Shown here one piece after another: positions 24,276 to 35,527 of a stretch of DNA of 64,000 nucleotides. Below the pieces are notes generated by a model. It did not search any database and was not told the origin of the DNA. It worked only from the letters and a program-made list of their open reading frames with translations. Each line of letters starts with the position of its first letter. Within the stretch, counting starts at the first letter, position 1. The stretch covers positions 542,344-606,343 of the forward strand of contig CACRXP010000182.1 of the NCBI GenBank assembly GCA_902702965.1. The letters run 5' to 3'. The stretch comes from Spirometra erinaceieuropaei (taxonomy: Eukaryota > Platyhelminthes > Cestoda > Diphyllobothriidea > Diphyllobothriidae). Position numbers and translations under genes: made by a program.

Positions 24276-24345
24276 AAGTGTTCTGGTGCTCCGGTCTTCC
24301 TCTTCACTTTTGCATACACCTGGAACTCGAAATTTAGCTTTCATA

Positions 24346-26205
24346 TTTACAATCCGTTTTTTTCTAGCAATTTCCTGCCAGCACGAGGCCTACTGCACTT
24401 CTTTATTCGTACTACAAAGTGCTGCCGTCGTTCATCTTCATTCTAAACCCCGAACACCAACCAGTTTGGCACAGTTTGATCGGGCTGTGTGAGGAAACAT
24501 TATACCACTCTGTCTTCCACATGACGCCGGCAAGTCTTCATGATGCCCACACGAAAGTCCTCATGATTTGATAATGCTCGGCGAGTACATTTTCGCGTTA
24601 CTAGAGCGAGTGCCAGCATATGATTTTTGGACTTATTATTCCGTGCAAATGTCCAACTGCTCCTGTGCGTTACATCGAAAGAGGATGTCAAACCGATTAC
24701 GCGTCCAAAAACAAGCAGATTGGGCCTTTTGAATACTTTGCATGCAACTGATCGAAAGCTTCCCTGATTCTTGTTACTTCATCCATTGTACTTCTAAATA
24801 GCCTCTTCAAATTATGATTGTACTGCGTGTCAATAGAAGAAACTTAATTGGATCGGAAGAGAGAAAGAGCACTCATTTTAGTGACTATGCTTTAAGCACG
24901 ACTCCATACGAATGCCTTCTGGAGATCCAAATCACTCAGGTAGAACTGCAGAGAAGTCATTTGACATGTCTTCGACAGTCATAGCAATCCCACAGGTTTT
25001 TGCAGAATGATAAAACTAACTAAAAAGGTTTCACGGATGAATGAAGAAACGTTAGCGGATCTCAGGAACGACGATTAGCACAGCGGAAACGTTAGTGTCG
25101 TCGACGAAATCAGACGGAAACGGCTTAATGGGTGTTTCGGCAGATGCTAATGATGCATTTGACCCGACTGTGAAAAACGCAGAGGCCATCGATTTTTCCA
25201 TAAGCGGGTCAAGTGAAAACTATTTACTTACTCGAACGAATACTGCTTGATGACACGGAGTCCAAACACCAACTGACATGGCAGTGCACATCAGATAGAC
25301 CGCCTGTCCTTCGACGTCTAAGGGATGTCCAGTATTAGACCTACTCGCATTTGAGGTGTGATTTAAAGATGACAGCTCGATCAAATGGTCTTTCGACCCC
25401 TTCCCCCTTTGGAGGGCATGTGTCAGTGCATTGGTAGGGACAGCGATAGGTTGGCGACGCCGGACTTGCTGAGAAAGTCAGCCAGAGGTTACCTAACACC
25501 AGAAAGCGAAACTGACAAAAACTTCAGGCTGGTCGGCGACTCCTTGGTTCCGACCAGCTCACGTCGGTACAGCGACACCTCAATTAACCCAGCCATCACA
25601 GTTACCACGGTTCTAGCAGTTCAAAACTGACGACTGATTGAACCAGTAAATAGTTGAAGGGCGATGGAGTAGCCCCAGCTACCTTAGTAGTTTATTTGGT
25701 TTCTGGTTAAGCTGGTTAACCAGTTTAGTCACTGACAGTGAATATGGTCCCTAATCGTTAGAAGCATCAGGTGAATAAGGGGAATAATCCAGAAATGTCC
25801 TTTTCTTCATTCTCAGCTTGTGCCAGTCGCAGGTGCAGCGAAATGAATCGTCACAAGTACCATCTACATCATTTGGGCAGAATTTTTTAAAATCAAAGTT
25901 CTTCCAACATCCGCGGGCAGTTTTGTTGCGGATCTCGTGGGCGTACATCTCGCCTTCTTGCCAATGCGTTCTGCGGAGGAAGAAATCAGTAAAATCTGCA
26001 TAATGAAAACACCGGGGTACGCACTTATTTCCGAGGAAACCAAATGCCTTTCACAGACGCACCCACTTTATTTTAAGATTTTAATCAAACCTCACCCGTT
26101 GAGAGTCTTCTGAAGACTGACAATGTAGGTGCGTCTGAGGTTACACAGGAGTTAATTTAAAATATACGCAGTGGTCTTCTTAGTGGCAGTTCCAGCTGAG
26201 AATGA
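24346..26205. other. No gene recognised
   Basis: No supported coding frames or repeat matches. Frames up to about 80 codons are compositionally ordinary. The 3' UTR of the PLAC8-type gene on the minus strand should lie just below 26208. Confidence 0.45.
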
Positions 26206-26207
26206 AG

Positions 26208-26732
26208 TTAAACGTTTATTCTCTTTAGTTTCCCCTTCTTCTTCTTTCCCTTTTTCAGTGGTTGTGTTTCCGGTGTATTAAGTTCCCCCAGAAGTAGGAT
26301 AGCTCTCGACTCATTCAAAAGCTGCGAGGCCACACAGCAGCAGCAGAAGAGGGAGAAGATAAAATCGAGCAGGATGTTGCCACGAATTTTCCACTTTTTC
26401 CGAAACTTTCTTCTCAGGTTGCACATCGCAAAGGGTCCACAGAACAACGTGAAGGGGATCTGCGAGAGGCCAAAGTACAGGGAGAATGGTGGAATGTATC
26501 CGAGGGCCCGCATGATCTCTTCAAAACCAAGCAAGGAGAAGAGACAGAAGAAGCAGCAATTCCCCATGCCGACATAGCTGAACAGGGAGAAGAGGGAATA
26601 ACGGAATTTTCCGGGCCTCCGTGGTGGAGGCTCAGGATACTTGACTTGCGGTCCATCGAGGTTCACGCTGGCATTGCTGTTGAAGTAGTCCAGCTCATCC
26701 TCGATCCGGACGCAGGTGTGTGGCCGTGACAT
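26208..26732 (-). CDS. PLAC8-family cysteine-rich protein (174 aa)
   Basis: Intact single-exon frame from ATG at 26732. Residues 1-45 are acidic then proline-rich (YPEPPPRRP). The domain runs from about 46 to 145: a hydrophobic cysteine-rich segment (GMGNCCFFCLFSLLGF, 55-70), a second hydrophobic segment (SLYFGLSQIPFTLFCG), then the family signature, a basic R-x-x-x-R helix with RGN (CNLRRKFRKKWKIRGNILLD, 104-123) and FSLFCCCCVASQLLNE (126-141). That matches the R.x.x.R...GIxGS...CxxCAxxQxxRE pattern of PLAC8/ony-like/cornifelin proteins. The last 20 residues are lysine-rich. Family members are small membrane-associated proteins with varied roles, such as cell-size control and metal handling. 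The role here is unknown. An AATAAA overlaps the stop. It could be a retrocopy, but there is no evidence of decay. A SINE lies just upstream. Confidence 0.75.
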   Translation of the reverse strand: MSRPHTCVRIEDELDYFNSNASVNLDGPQVKYPEPPPRRPGKFRYSLFSLFSYVGMGNCCFFCLFSLLGFEEIMRALGYIPPFSLYFGLSQIPFTLFCGPFAMCNLRRKFRKKWKIRGNILLDFIFSLFCCCCVASQLLNESRAILLLGELNTPETQPLKKGKKKKGKLKRINV

Positions 26733-26787
26733 GCCTTGTGCACGCGTCGTTATCGATCAAGTCCCCATTTGTCTCCGTAGTCTTGAA

Positions 26788-27172
26788 GGATGACTGGCTG
26801 ACGACGGCTAATAAGCCGGAAATGGCCATTCCAGTCTCCCTTGCCTTTGTCGGTGATGACATTCTGCCTATATCATGCGCCGCTGTGCGTCTGCTGATTG
26901 GGCTCGAGAGAGGGAGAGCCTATGAGGCACAACGGAACGAGTGAGTTCCCTAAGAACGATCCGTGGGCGTCCCTCCACCGTTGTATATTCCCGATCGAAA
27001 GCGGCAAGACAACGAGCCCGTGGCTCAGTGGTTTGAGGCGCCGGACCTCAAACTAACAGGTTGCGAGTTCGAGCCCCAGGTGTCCCACACATCGTGGTTG
27101 GGTGACTGGCTGACAACGGCTAATAAGCCAGAAATGGCCATTCCAGTCTCATGGTAATAACATTCTGAATAC
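26788..27172 (+). repeat. SINE family A, tail unit plus head unit
   Basis: Begins within a head body (GACTGGCTGACGACGGCTAA), passes through the tail unit (CATGCGCCGCTGTGC, GGCACAACGGAACGAGTGAG, GTATATTCCCGATCG) and continues into a new head with A box (TGGCTCAGTGG) and B box (GAGTTCGAGCC) at about 27022-27075. It ends near 'ccattccagtctcatggtaa'. The arrangement is a tandem multimer. Confidence 0.8.
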
Positions 27173-28744
27173 CTTCTAATCAGGCGAGCTAGCGGGCTGT
27201 TCTTTATTCAGGACATTCTGAAACAGCAAACACATGGGGACATCAAATGGGACTATCATTTTCGGTTGTTATAGATTGTGAAAATCGGAGAACCTACGCC
27301 CTACGTTGCACAAAAACGCTGAAATCTCGATTTCTGGTTAAGGGCTCCGTTACAGGAAAACCCAGGGACCGGCACAGACTGCAAAATGAGCTAATCCGAC
27401 GTGCAGGCAGCATCAAATAATAATTGCTACTGAGTTAATTTTGGGAGTATAATAAGTTTCATCTGAGAAGTTATCTTGCAGCCCAGCATGACTATAAATC
27501 GGAGCAAATAAATAGCGGCTAGCAAGTCGTGAGTAGGGGAAGACCGAATGCTGCACGACCGGCCAGCACCCGCTGGAATGCTTTAGATCTGAATTAAAAA
27601 GACCAGCAGTTCCATTCCGTCCAAAGGCGAAGACTTTCTGACCGTATAAATTGCTTAATTCCATATAATGGGACATTCACGAAAATGAACCTTTACGCAC
27701 GTTTTGCATTTAGGACGGTTTCTAGAACTTCTAAGCGCCAAATACACTGAATTTTATCTTCCGCTTTAGTGTGATTCCTTGATTTTTCTTTCTCTCTCTG
27801 GTCTCCTCTCGAGGCGAATGCCGTTAACTTCGCTTTCGGACATACAGGCAGTTGATCCCCCAGTCAAAGACAGATGGCTTGCGATCCCAGCATATCCTGG
27901 TCCGATTCATGACCACTGCCCAATGAAAAAGAATCAGGCATGCAACGTCCCGCTGTCACCGTGGCCAAGGCCTCCTGCTTTGGATCGCAATGATTTTTTC
28001 TTATTTTTCTGCTGAACAATCTCATTGCCCAGGGACGCTATTTTTATTGTTATTATTATCACCATCGCCATTATCCAAACTCAGATAAACTACACGGTTA
28101 TGCTAGGAGTGTTTTTTCAATACTAGTACTGATTATATCGGTAAACTGGCATCCAAAAGAATATTTGCTGTCTCTGTTACTGGATGTGAATGTAAATCCG
28201 AAGCATCAGACGAATAAAATTGTCGTCAATTAATTTGTTTACGGATTAAAATAAGTTCCAGCTGTGATTACTAGACCACTTTGATTAAACAAAGCCCTGA
28301 TTCATGGGGCAGGTTTACCTCAAATTCGGAATTTCGACACCCACTGAAGTTCATTCTTCCCCACCCGAGAGAACTTCCTGTGTTCCTCGTCTTTTCCCGA
28401 AGTGAGTTCCCTTTCATGCGTGGGATAATTGTAGACCTATGGACTTTTCATGCATTTTACCCAGACTCTAGCATGACAATTAGTTTATTCTATCGCTTTC
28501 AAATGAACATCGCGCCTGTTTTTGATGAAATATCCAACGGAACCAATGCCTTCAGTCGCCAGTATTTATTAGTTATTGAAAGTTTAAAAGTTTGCTCTAG
28601 TTGTTTTTTTTCTTCCGTTTGACTGAGCAGATATGCTGCTGTCAATGGTACTTGACTCACTGACGACTGCAGTGATGTAACGTGAATGATGAGAGGGTGG
28701 AACAAACTAAGTCCGACCAATGGGAATGCTTAAACTACTTTGGT
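27173..28744. other. No gene recognised
   Basis: Non-coding between two SINE clusters. A T-rich frame at 28281-28622 (113 codons) lacks domain signals and is not called. Confidence 0.45.
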
Positions 28745-29465
28745 AGGAGAGAGTTCGCCGATCGCCCTACAGAGTTCACCCATCCTGTTGTGCCTTAGGG
28801 CCCTCTTTGGAGCCCAACTATAGTCACCAAGCGGTGCAGAATAACATTTGCGAGAAAGACATGGGAGACTGGAATGGCCATTTCTGTTTAATTAGTCGTC
28901 GTCAGCAGCTGCTGATTGAGTTCGAGAGAGAGCCCTAAGGCACAACGGGACGATTGAGATCCGTAACACGATCGGCGAGCACCCTCATCTACCATTGCAT
29001 ATTCCCGATCGCAACCGATAAGACAATGATCCCGTGGCTCAGTGGCTAGGGGCGTCGGGTTTCTAACCAACAGGTCGCAGGATCGACCGTGCATTGTTCC
29101 ACACCTCGGGATTGGGTATGACTGGCTGAGGACGGCTACCAAGCCATAAATGTCCATTCCATCCCCATTGTCTTTGTCGGTAATATCATTCTGCCTATAT
29201 CCTGCGCCGCTGTGCGGCTGCTGGCGGGGCTCGAGAGAAATTCCCAAGGCACAACGGGAAGGGTGGGTTCCGTAGCGCGATTGTTCGATGCCCTTCTACC
29301 CGATTGCAACTGACTGGGTAATGAGCCCGTGGTTTAGTGGTTAGGGGTGTTTGACCTCCAACCAACAGGTCGCGGGATCGGAGTCAGGTATGACTGACTG
29401 ACGATGGTCAATAAGCCAGAAACGGCTCTTCCAGCCTTCCTCGTCTCTTTCGGTAATGCCACTGC
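28745..29465 (+). repeat. SINE family A cluster: inverted copy then tandem copies
   Basis: 28745-28903 is a minus-oriented tail/body copy (TTGTGCCTTAGGGCCC, GACTGGAATGGCCATT). From 28905 on, plus copies follow: tail (AAGGCACAACGGGACGA), head (TGGCTCAGTGG, about 29035), tail (CCGCTGTGCGGCTGCTGG, about 29205), and a second decayed head (TGGTTTAGTGG, about 29331) ending with TCGGTAATGCC. The copies are 80-90% alike by eye, so this is an older multimer. Confidence 0.8.
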
Positions 29466-29569
29466 ATTAAACAAATTCTCACTTTTAATGGCAAAACTGA
29501 CTGTAAATGTAAGAATGGGGAAGACTGGTCGAGAACAAAAACCATTTAGTTATTTTTCGTAACTTTTGG

Positions 29570-30290
29570 ATTTGCGCGGAGTCCGTCGGCAGAGAAATAA
29601 GGCGCCAGTGGAACAAGCCACAGTTAACTAACGGACGATAATTGAGGCAGGTCTGGAAGTGGTCGCACAGGACTCTGCATGCCGGCGCTAAATTGATACA
29701 TCGATTTAGCGAGCTCAGTTCCGAGGCCGGGGCTTAAATCAGTTTTCCGATTCTCTTGCTTCCTGCATGGGCGATTAGTTTGGTGGCTCTTCATTTAAAC
29801 TCGTCACCCGTCTCGAATCATGGTCAGACACTTAGTATGCTCCGTCATCCCACCGCCCAGTCATCTTATGTTCGCGCAGGATCGATCTGAGCATACATTC
29901 AGTCGGACCTTTGTAATTACAAGGTGTCTAGGCCAGAGATACGATACACTACCCCAGACTGTCCCTTGGCACCTACTCGGTCATTGATTTTCATGGCCCT
30001 GCCGCATATGGCAGCTTTGGACCGGTGTGCGATGCCGGCACTTAGTCCTGCAGAAATGATCTTAGTCTCTACTGAAACGCCCTTCTCGCATGGCAGAGCA
30101 GTTAATTCTTCGTTGATGTACCCGGTTGAGTCCTGCAGACGCGAACGCTAGGTATCGGCTTATAAACCTCTTCTTCCTTTCTCACACATGTAAATGGAAT
30201 CCAAACACAAGTCTCCGTTCCTGACTGCAAAATTGGCGACCCATCGCATTCTAAATCCCTTTCGTGGCATGTGGCGGAAACGCTGAAAAT
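29570..30290 (-). mobile_element. Degraded Penelope-like element fragment
   Basis: Aligns with the 23.6-24.1 kb copy: 'cagga ctctgcatgccggcg', 'ttggtggct', 'catcttatgttcgcgcagg', 'tttgtaattacaaggt', 'gatacactaccccagactg' and 'gcagctttgg' occur in the same order. These encode, on minus, the GIY-YIG nuclease region. Frameshifts and stops are frequent. It has no hammerhead tail that I can find. Confidence 0.7.
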
Positions 30291-30935
30291 TTCTAGTCGA
30301 GGTTTGGCCTTCCCCGACATTCCCTCCCCTAACTAGTGAGCGACGGAGCCATGTTCACCCGGTTTGTGTTTCAAACCACTTTTTACCGACTTCTACCTCT
30401 AAACTGGGTCACTTGCCTCGTCAAATTACACTGAGTTGAACATGATTGTCTCCGCGCACAAGTAGTGCAGATAACCACATTAATATTCTGTCAATTAGTG
30501 AGAATTTATAGGGAGCGATTGGGACTCATGATGATGGCGATGCTGGGTTGCTGAGGAGGTAAAACCCGATAAAGTAGGAATCAGAAATTCTTTTGTGATT
30601 GCCTTCGCAGAGGGCTGAAGAGCAGTTAAGATCGCATTAAATCCGGATAGAAAAATATTTCGTCAACATTTTCAGGGATTTCCACCTCCAGTTTTGCAGG
30701 CACTCAACTCGGTGTCTTCGTAATGGAAAAGTTAGTTTCGTCTTCAAGGCAGAGCCCGTGCGTCCGTTTTCACACAATAATAGTAATAATGGCGATAATA
30801 TTGTGCCGTGTCATTTTATATGCATTTTTGAAAAAGCACGCGACGTGGATCGAGCAAGTAGTGAAAGGCAGCAATGACTGAATACGCAAGTTCACAGTTC
30901 TACTATTTTGACATACCTACTTATTAAATTAAGGT
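30291..30935. other. No gene recognised
   Basis: Non-coding, no repeat match noted. Confidence 0.45.
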
Positions 30936-30959
30936 AGGCGTGTTGTTTTACGACTTGAA

Positions 30960-31130
30960 CATCAGAAGGCGTTTGAGGCTAAGATTAGGATTTCGGGTTG
31001 GCGTTAGTATATTGCAGCTAGGGTTGGCTTTTAAGGCTAGGAGTAGGCATGTGTTTAGGGCCACGGCTAAATTTAAGGTCAGGCTTACGGCTGGGGCTGA
31101 GATTAGGGTTAGGGTTTGGTTTAGTAATAA
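30960..31130 (+). repeat. Degenerate TTAGGG-like tract
   Basis: A run of near-hexamers such as GGCTAAGATTAGGATT, GCTAGGGTTGGC and GATTAGGGTTAGGGTTTGG spaced at about six bases. It looks like an old interstitial telomere-like array or a related G/T-rich satellite. A similar tract lies at 61640-61740. Confidence 0.55.
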
Positions 31131-31659
31131 AACATACATATGACAGAAATGCGAGTTTTCTCAACGCCTTCATCAGATTGTGTCTATTGTCGCGTCCATA
31201 TGCCCTACTGACTGCTGGATTCCCCGCGTCCTGCTCCCTCAATGGGTTTACACATTCAAACCTTGACGAAAAACTCAGGTATACTGTGTGCAGTTTGTTG
31301 GGTTTTGAGTAGGGATAGTTCAGGGGAAAAAATCTGCAGCCCCAGGAGTGACAGCACTCCAGAGCCGGGATAGTCAGCAGGAGTATAGATGGATTTTTAT
31401 GAAATTGGGACTCGGTACCAGACTGGGGTGCATGGGTGAGCTGTTGCCCCCAAGCGGCTGAAGAATTTACTGGCTTGGTGGCTCAGTGCGGAGACAGTAC
31501 TATCCCCATCGAAATAAAATCAAGCAAAGACACCGATGATCACGAAATCCATCACTCTGGAGGACTGATTCACTAGACATTGCAACAGTTGTTTTGAGTG
31601 ACAGTTCCTTTATACAATGAATGTTCTTCCCGAATTTTTGTGCGTCTAAATAACTTAAT

Positions 31660-32110
31660 TTAGAGTATAGTTTCGTTAGCAGAAAAGAACTGAAGATATT
31701 TAACCGTATTTGTCGGAAGAAGAAATAAAAGACTTCGAGGTGACTGTTGTGCTGAAAGTGACCAAGAGGCTTTAAATCATTATGCGGATTAAAATAATGA
31801 CTTTTTAAAAAGTTTAAACATTAAAAAGACTTCCTTTTCTAATTGAGTAAGAAAACAAACTACCAACGCCCGCGAGTCTACGCTGTTCTAGCGAATTCAA
31901 CTTTGGCCGTTCTGAGGTTAAAACGCTTTTGTTAAAAAGGTGCTGGGTGGATTCTACTTACTCCGATCGCCAACGCGCCAGGGAATGAATACAAACAGTC
32001 AGTATTCCAGATCAGACCTAACGCACATTTTATAGAGGCGGGAACTAATGGTGCTTGTTTTACAATTCCGTAGTATAAATCCATCCGCTCTTCGCGCATT
32101 CAGTTGGAAC
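31660..32110 (-). mobile_element. Degraded non-LTR retrotransposon fragment (RT C-terminus)
   Basis: Aligns on the same strand with 16240-16650 of the nearly intact element: 'gatatttaac', 'gaagaaataaaagac', 'ggtgactgtt', 'ggattctac', 'cagtattccagatcagacct' and 'ataaatccatccgctcttcg' appear in the same order. Several indels break the frame. It is an older, truncated relative. Confidence 0.75.
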
Positions 32111-32636
32111 CCACTGAGATATTAATCAACATTAAAAAACTGAGGACATCATAATTCGTAAGTAACCCACACAAGAAGGTCAACATACTCAATATTGAAC
32201 CGTAGTTGTGAATTTCAAGTGCAATCGAAGTTTCTTGACAAATATGCACCAATAACCTCACCCCAAGACGATTGAGCCAGCGGTTGCAGAAAAAGGCAAA
32301 TGAGAAACTGAGCTACTTTACATTTGCCACTATCCTCCTCATTCAGCTATACCTCCCGACGGAAACATCTTCAACGTGAGACTCCGTGGTTTGTTTGCTG
32401 TGGTGAATGAAGATCGCTGCTGATTGAATTAGCGACCATGGACTGGTCTACGAAACTGTTCTGGTGACATCGACCTCGGTATCTGCCCCTCAGTCCACGA
32501 AAGACGTTTAGGATCTGAAATACAGTCTACTTATCTTTAGGTAGTAGATGGATAATTTGAACAAAGTAGGGTTTTTACATATGTTATGGGGAAGACCGAA
32601 TAAATTTTACCAGAACGAAGATGATAAAACATTATC
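32111..32636. other. No gene recognised
   Basis: Non-coding, no repeat match noted. Confidence 0.4.
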
Positions 32637-32905
32637 AGATTCATATTGACCCAACTGTGATAAACTCGACGTCTTGGTGGGATCCGAACCCACGCAGTAA
32701 GGGGAAGGCTTTAGTACAGCCAGCGCTCTAACCACTGACCCAAATGTGATTAAACTCGCGTCGTACGGTGGGGCCTCGTAGCTCAAGTGGTTAGAACGTT
32801 GGCTGTACTAAAGCCTTCCCCTTACTACGTGGGTTTGAATCCCACCGAGGCGCCGAGTTTTTCACTGTTGGGTCAATATGAATTATTCAAAATCTGCCAA
32901 AATAC
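32637..32905. repeat. SINE family B: inverted pair of tRNA-like units
   Basis: Two arms of about 105 bp in opposite orientation: minus at 32637-32742, plus at 32768-32905. The plus arm starts GCCTCGTAGCTCAAGTGG (A box TAGCTCAAGTGG), has a GGCT...AGCC anticodon-like arm, the long variable-like CTTCCCCTTACTACG, and the B box GGGTTTGAATCCC. It is followed by the tail GTTGGGTCAATATGAATT. The cloverleaf is imperfect and no real tRNA gene is claimed. The family recurs at 57.24-57.55 kb, again as an inverted pair. Confidence 0.8.
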
Positions 32906-34305
32906 CTATGAATTAACAGATTCGTTATGTCTTAAATTCCGGACCTCTTTTTTTAACCGCAGACTGTTATTCCGTATTCTCAAGATTCATTAAGAAGATA
33001 CCTTAAGGTACTCCAATTGGATAGGCACATAGGCAATACCGAAGATCGGTGAAATTTACGAATGGCCTAGAATGGGTGGAGGGAGGCGAAGTAAGAAAGT
33101 AAACGAGTTTTAATCACGGCGAGAACTCTCAGAACTGGATTGTTCTACGCAGGGTGAAACACTATCCAGTCGTCTGCGAAAGGCTTCGGGCGTGGGAGAC
33201 GGGGATGAGAGAAGAGGTCACATCCGCAACGAATTCCAATCGGAGCAGCGTAGGGGGTACGCCACCATTCAGTATTTGCACACTTCCGATTTTATTTCCA
33301 CTGTTGTCGCAGCTTACGAGTTTAACAGTCATGTTACTTACCTGCTTGTTTAAATAAAAGTTTATGTAAAGAAAAAAAGGTGCAGCCTGTACCAGCATAC
33401 TCCAATTGGACTTGTGCAGAGTCGTAGGTCTCGCTGAAAGCACCGATGTCCACTTTGTAGGGTTGCAGTTCGCGAGCGACTGGCTGTTGGAACACGTAAC
33501 TCCTATTAACCTTTCCATCTTAAACGCTATCGTTTGTTTCACCGCGTGCGTAATGCCCGAAAGGGGTCTTAGTGACTGGACTTCTCAGTACCTTATTTCC
33601 TCATTCATGCATTCACCGTGGCCTATGTTTAGTCGGGACCGTTTCCGCGTCCGCCAAGTGCATTTTCACTCGCCGATGTATGTTAACGCGTAACTAGAGT
33701 TTGCTCTGGTGTACACAGGCAAGGCTTGTTAAATGGGTCTTACCAGTGGATTTGTCTTATAACTGAGGAAAATTCAACTTGAGACAGTGTACGCCAAATC
33801 GGTTGTGCGTCACATACTTTGCTTGATCACGTTCGATACAATATTGCCTATGAAAGTAAGTAAAATGGATTAAGGAGTTCCAGAACTACCACGTTCGCCA
33901 ATTTTGTATGTTCAGGATGTTCTCGGGTTACCGGACTTACGACAAGCTGACATCTAAATTGAGCCGCCTACTTGCCTGTATACGAAAAGATCCAAGAAAG
34001 CCAGCTTATTGTTTTCAACCTGCTCGATCGAACATGTGATGTTTGCATGTGCTTTTTAAATAAAGATTACGGATAGTTTACTGGTCGTAGGATTGGTGGC
34101 TGCGGCGTAAGTGTCACTTGCATATGGTCTATAAAAATTGACGTTTGTAGGTTTTGGGACGAGCTTCGTCCATGTTTAGACAATAAAACATTCGTCATTA
34201 CCGACCCTACTCGACAGTCCAGGGATTCGTCAGTGTAATTATATGATTACCCACTGAATAGGGTACATGTCCTTTAAGCATGACAGCAGTAACTATCATA
34301 ACTGC
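32906..34305. other. No gene recognised
   Basis: A minus frame at 33542-33162 (126 codons) has a GTAAGT-like donor and balanced composition but no recognisable domain. Otherwise non-coding. Confidence 0.4.
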
Positions 34306-34309
34306 CCTG

Positions 34310-34440
34310 GTTCCCAACATATCTCACACACCTCTTCAGTAATAACTTTGACGGCTTCTTCCAGTGGTTTCCTGGTTACCAAGCTCTGCACGTCCAATGA
34401 TAGTATATATTTATTCGGCAAGTTGAATCCCTAGAAATGA
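34310..34440 (-). mobile_element. Penelope-like RT scrap (motif A region)
   Basis: The minus strand encodes NKYILSLDVQSLVTRKPLEE then AVKVITEEV. This matches the motif A region of Penelope-like RTs (SLDVxSLFTNIPxxEa). It is a short isolated piece with a lost FTN. Confidence 0.6.
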
Positions 34441-35179
34441 CCGAGAATAAATAAGCGACCTTACTTATATAGGCTGCGATGCGATTTGTGGAACGAGAAT
34501 TTTATTCGCCTGACGTTTCTGGTTTTCACTCGATCTCACATGAGCTGCAAGCGATTGGAACCATGGATCTCGGACTCTCAGTCCATTAACGTGCATAATG
34601 ATTTCTTTCCTTTATGTTTAGTGCTGAAGCTTTGCCTGGACAGAGTGATCTACCACGCAAGGAGTGTGCGGATGAACGCTGTTTCAACTAAGATCATCAA
34701 CAAGTCAAATTATCTGATAACTATCTTGTCACTACTCAACATCGACGAGGGATTTGCGGAAGAGAAAGCAACCAGTGCACCAATCACTGGCACCAGTGAC
34801 AAATGCGGGGGTTGCTTTACAACCTTACTTGTTGTGCTCTGACACGTCCCGTGGTCCAGTAAACCAGTTGAAGGACTGCGTCAATAAAGCACATTCTGCG
34901 AATTCATTATGTCACATATGAGTCTTCCAGACCTGCTGTTTTATTGCTTTCGGCTTTAAGTTAATCGTCGGATTGGATTTCCTGACTTAGTTAACAGAAA
35001 AAAACAAACAGCTTTTCGCAGGGGTTTTGAAGATCTTGTGACTTACGCTCCACTGGAATGAAATCGAGAATGAATCTAGAAAAAGCGTGCCGAATAACAG
35101 GCGTCTACCACCGTCTTCCGAATTCACTCCAAATACTCCGGGTTAAATGTCATCTAAACGCAGCGACTGAAACAAAGGG

Positions 35180-35460
35180 ATCAACAACCTGTTCTTCCCA
35201 GAATTCGGAGTTGACACCTACAGAAGAGAATACAGGAACACCTCCTGACATGGCTGAAAAAGGCAAATTTAGAGCCCGAGAGGCGCTACTCTCTGATATA
35301 CTGTTGATTCCGGACATCATGCAAAATACAATGAGGCATTCCATGTGATTTATAAGGCTCGACGGCACTACCCTGTCACTGTGTCAGCCCCTGTTGTCAA
35401 CAGTCGGGGCGGCTGCCATCAGGCTAAGCAATCCAGTCTTATGCAACGTGGGCTCCGTAT
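35180..35460 (+). mobile_element. Degraded Penelope-like GIY-YIG fragment
   Basis: Plus frames encode RIQEHLLTWLKKANLEPE and, in another frame, NEAFHVIYKARRHYPVTV. These align with KRIREHLPAWLGKGDTRS and NEAFRVLHKVLPSYPKLL of the element at 63.4-63.8 kb. At least two frameshifts. Confidence 0.65.
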
Positions 35461-35527
35461 CTACCATGACTAGAAATCGGTTAACTTTATGTGAGTTTCC
35501 ACAAGCTCATTATCGCTTCACCTAAGA

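Larger units (their letters stand above)
23500..24345 (-). mobile_element. Penelope-like element 3' part with inverted tail
   Basis: The minus strand encodes the end of a Penelope-like polyprotein: LRNQFVQNGYTRAFISRCLR, SLPYIKDISEATERIAAELG, then the GIY-YIG nuclease core VVYRIPC..C..NYTGQTGR and GSRIHEHKLSV (about 24180-23797). It continues past a stop into RTWSIDLSIWRRRAESCLV and ends near 23515 with a hammerhead-like tail. At 24213-24345 a plus-oriented copy of the tail sits head to head with it, followed by CATACACCTGGAACTCGAAA, also present at 52370-52390. RT motifs are absent, so the copy is 5'-truncated. The nuclease cuts target DNA for the RT in intact elements. Confidence 0.85.

Noticed and set aside
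32775..32860. True tRNA gene
   Set aside because: A and B boxes are present, but the acceptor and D stems mispair, copies are dispersed and paired, and a common tail follows: a SINE.
33162..33542. 126-codon minus frame with an internal GTAAGT
   Set aside because: No domain recognised, and the splice site position does not give a sensible gene model.
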